A DNA stretch of 6,936 bases from Candidatus Bathyarchaeota archaeon (GTDB lineage Archaea > Thermoproteota > Bathyarchaeia > Bathyarchaeales > Bathyarchaeaceae): positions 1-6,936 of the forward strand of contig QMYO01000084.1 of NCBI GenBank assembly GCA_003662715.1, read 5' to 3'. This document shows, piece by piece, positions 6,559 to 6,936 of this stretch. Position 1 is the first letter of the stretch. Every line of letters starts with the position of its first letter. The position numbers and the translations under genes are program-made. The notes beneath the pieces were generated by a model. That model did not search any database, had not been told where the DNA came from, and saw only the letters and a list, made by a program, of their open reading frames with translations.

Positions 6559-6936
6559 AGCATTGCCTCCACTGTTCTTAAAAGTATATCGAGATCAAGA
6601 AGGATATTTCTATTTTTGACGTAATACAAATCATAACTCAATTTCTCCTGGGTTTCCTCGGCGCTGGACGCGTACTTGTACATTATCTGTGCCCAGCCAG
6701 TGAGGCCGGGTTTTATCCTGTGACGCGCCCAGTAGAATGGTATGGTTTTCATGAACTTTTTCGCGAATTCCAGCTGCTCAGGCCTTGGACCCACTATGGA
6801 CATTTCACCTTTTAATATATCCCAGAATTGTAAAGTTTCGTCGAGTCTGAAGGGTCTTATTAATCTGCCTATTTTCAAAACCCGGTGTTGTTCGTCATCG
6901 GCGAACTTTGGTGCATCGTTTTTGCCATTTTTCATG
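6537..6936 (-). CDS. Initiating sugar-phosphate transferase (bacterial sugar transferase family), C-terminal part
   Basis: About 132 residues of a polyprenyl-phosphate sugar-1-phosphate transferase (PF02397 family) are visible; the 5' part runs past the right edge, so the ATG at 6935 is probably internal. Family marks in order are RVLKIGRLIRPFRLDE (18-33), KGEMSIVGPRPEQ (42-54), RIKPGLTGWAQI (73-84), KLSYDLYYVKN (98-108) and LDLDILLRTVEAML to the C-terminus. These enzymes move a sugar phosphate from a UDP-sugar to undecaprenyl phosphate on the cytoplasmic face and so start the repeat unit. The missing part should hold the membrane helix and the K-R-S-M-like segment with the catalytic Asp-Glu pair. 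The usual LDELPQ reads LDETLQ here. This gene is richer in G+C than the glycosyltransferase genes below it, and its stop overlaps the next gene's ATG-start version by 22 bases. Confidence 0.93.
   Translation of the reverse strand, partial: MKNGKNDAPKFADDEQHRVLKIGRLIRPFRLDETLQFWDILKGEMSIVGPRPEQLEFAKKFMKTIPFYWARHRIKPGLTGWAQIMYKYASSAEETQEKLSYDLYYVKNRNILLDLDILLRTVEAMLWKRGAK

Overview
The window is part of a surface-polysaccharide (exopolysaccharide, capsule or O-antigen type) biosynthesis cluster from an AT-rich bacterium. All convincing genes are on the minus strand, so the cluster reads from high to low coordinates. Most of the DNA is roughly one-third G+C. The proteins are rich in Lys, Ile and Glu. 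Most of the complete genes use GTG or TTG starts behind strong GGAGG-type ribosome binding sites. This would suit a thermophilic or anaerobic lineage such as Thermotogota or a low-GC Firmicute, but no marker fixes the taxon.

Layout in transcription order: (1) 6936-6537, the C-terminal part of an initiating sugar-phosphate transferase, cut by the window edge. (2) 6558-5443, a GT4-type glycosyltransferase. (3) about 5355-4285, a more divergent glycosyltransferase. (4) 4284-3696, a 589-base gap holding a 343-bp dead IS3-family element (3746-4088) and an AT-rich spacer. (5) 3695-2607, a GT4 glycosyltransferase. (6) 2616-1351, a multi-spanning Wzy/O-antigen-ligase-like membrane protein. (7) 1363-260, another GT4-like glycosyltransferase. 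(8) 245-1, the end of an IS21-family element with three 23-bp-spaced terminal repeats and the first codons of a possible transposition gene leaving the window.

How the genes would work together (inference from families): the sugar transferase loads the first sugar phosphate onto undecaprenyl phosphate at the inner face of the membrane. The four glycosyltransferases extend the lipid-linked unit. The polytopic Wzy-like protein polymerises or ligates the units outside. A Wzx flippase and Wzz-type chain-length regulator would be expected but are not in the window.

Genes 2-1 and 5-6-7 overlap or nearly abut, so they look translationally coupled. The dead IS3 element splits the cluster between genes 3 and 5. 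G+C rises at the sugar-transferase end (35 of 60 bases at 6661-6720), as expected where a conserved gene meets a variable, exchangeable glycosyltransferase cassette. I see no wholly new system. The items most worth checking are the IS3 deletion relic, the IS21 boundary and the atypical donor-site motifs in two glycosyltransferases.
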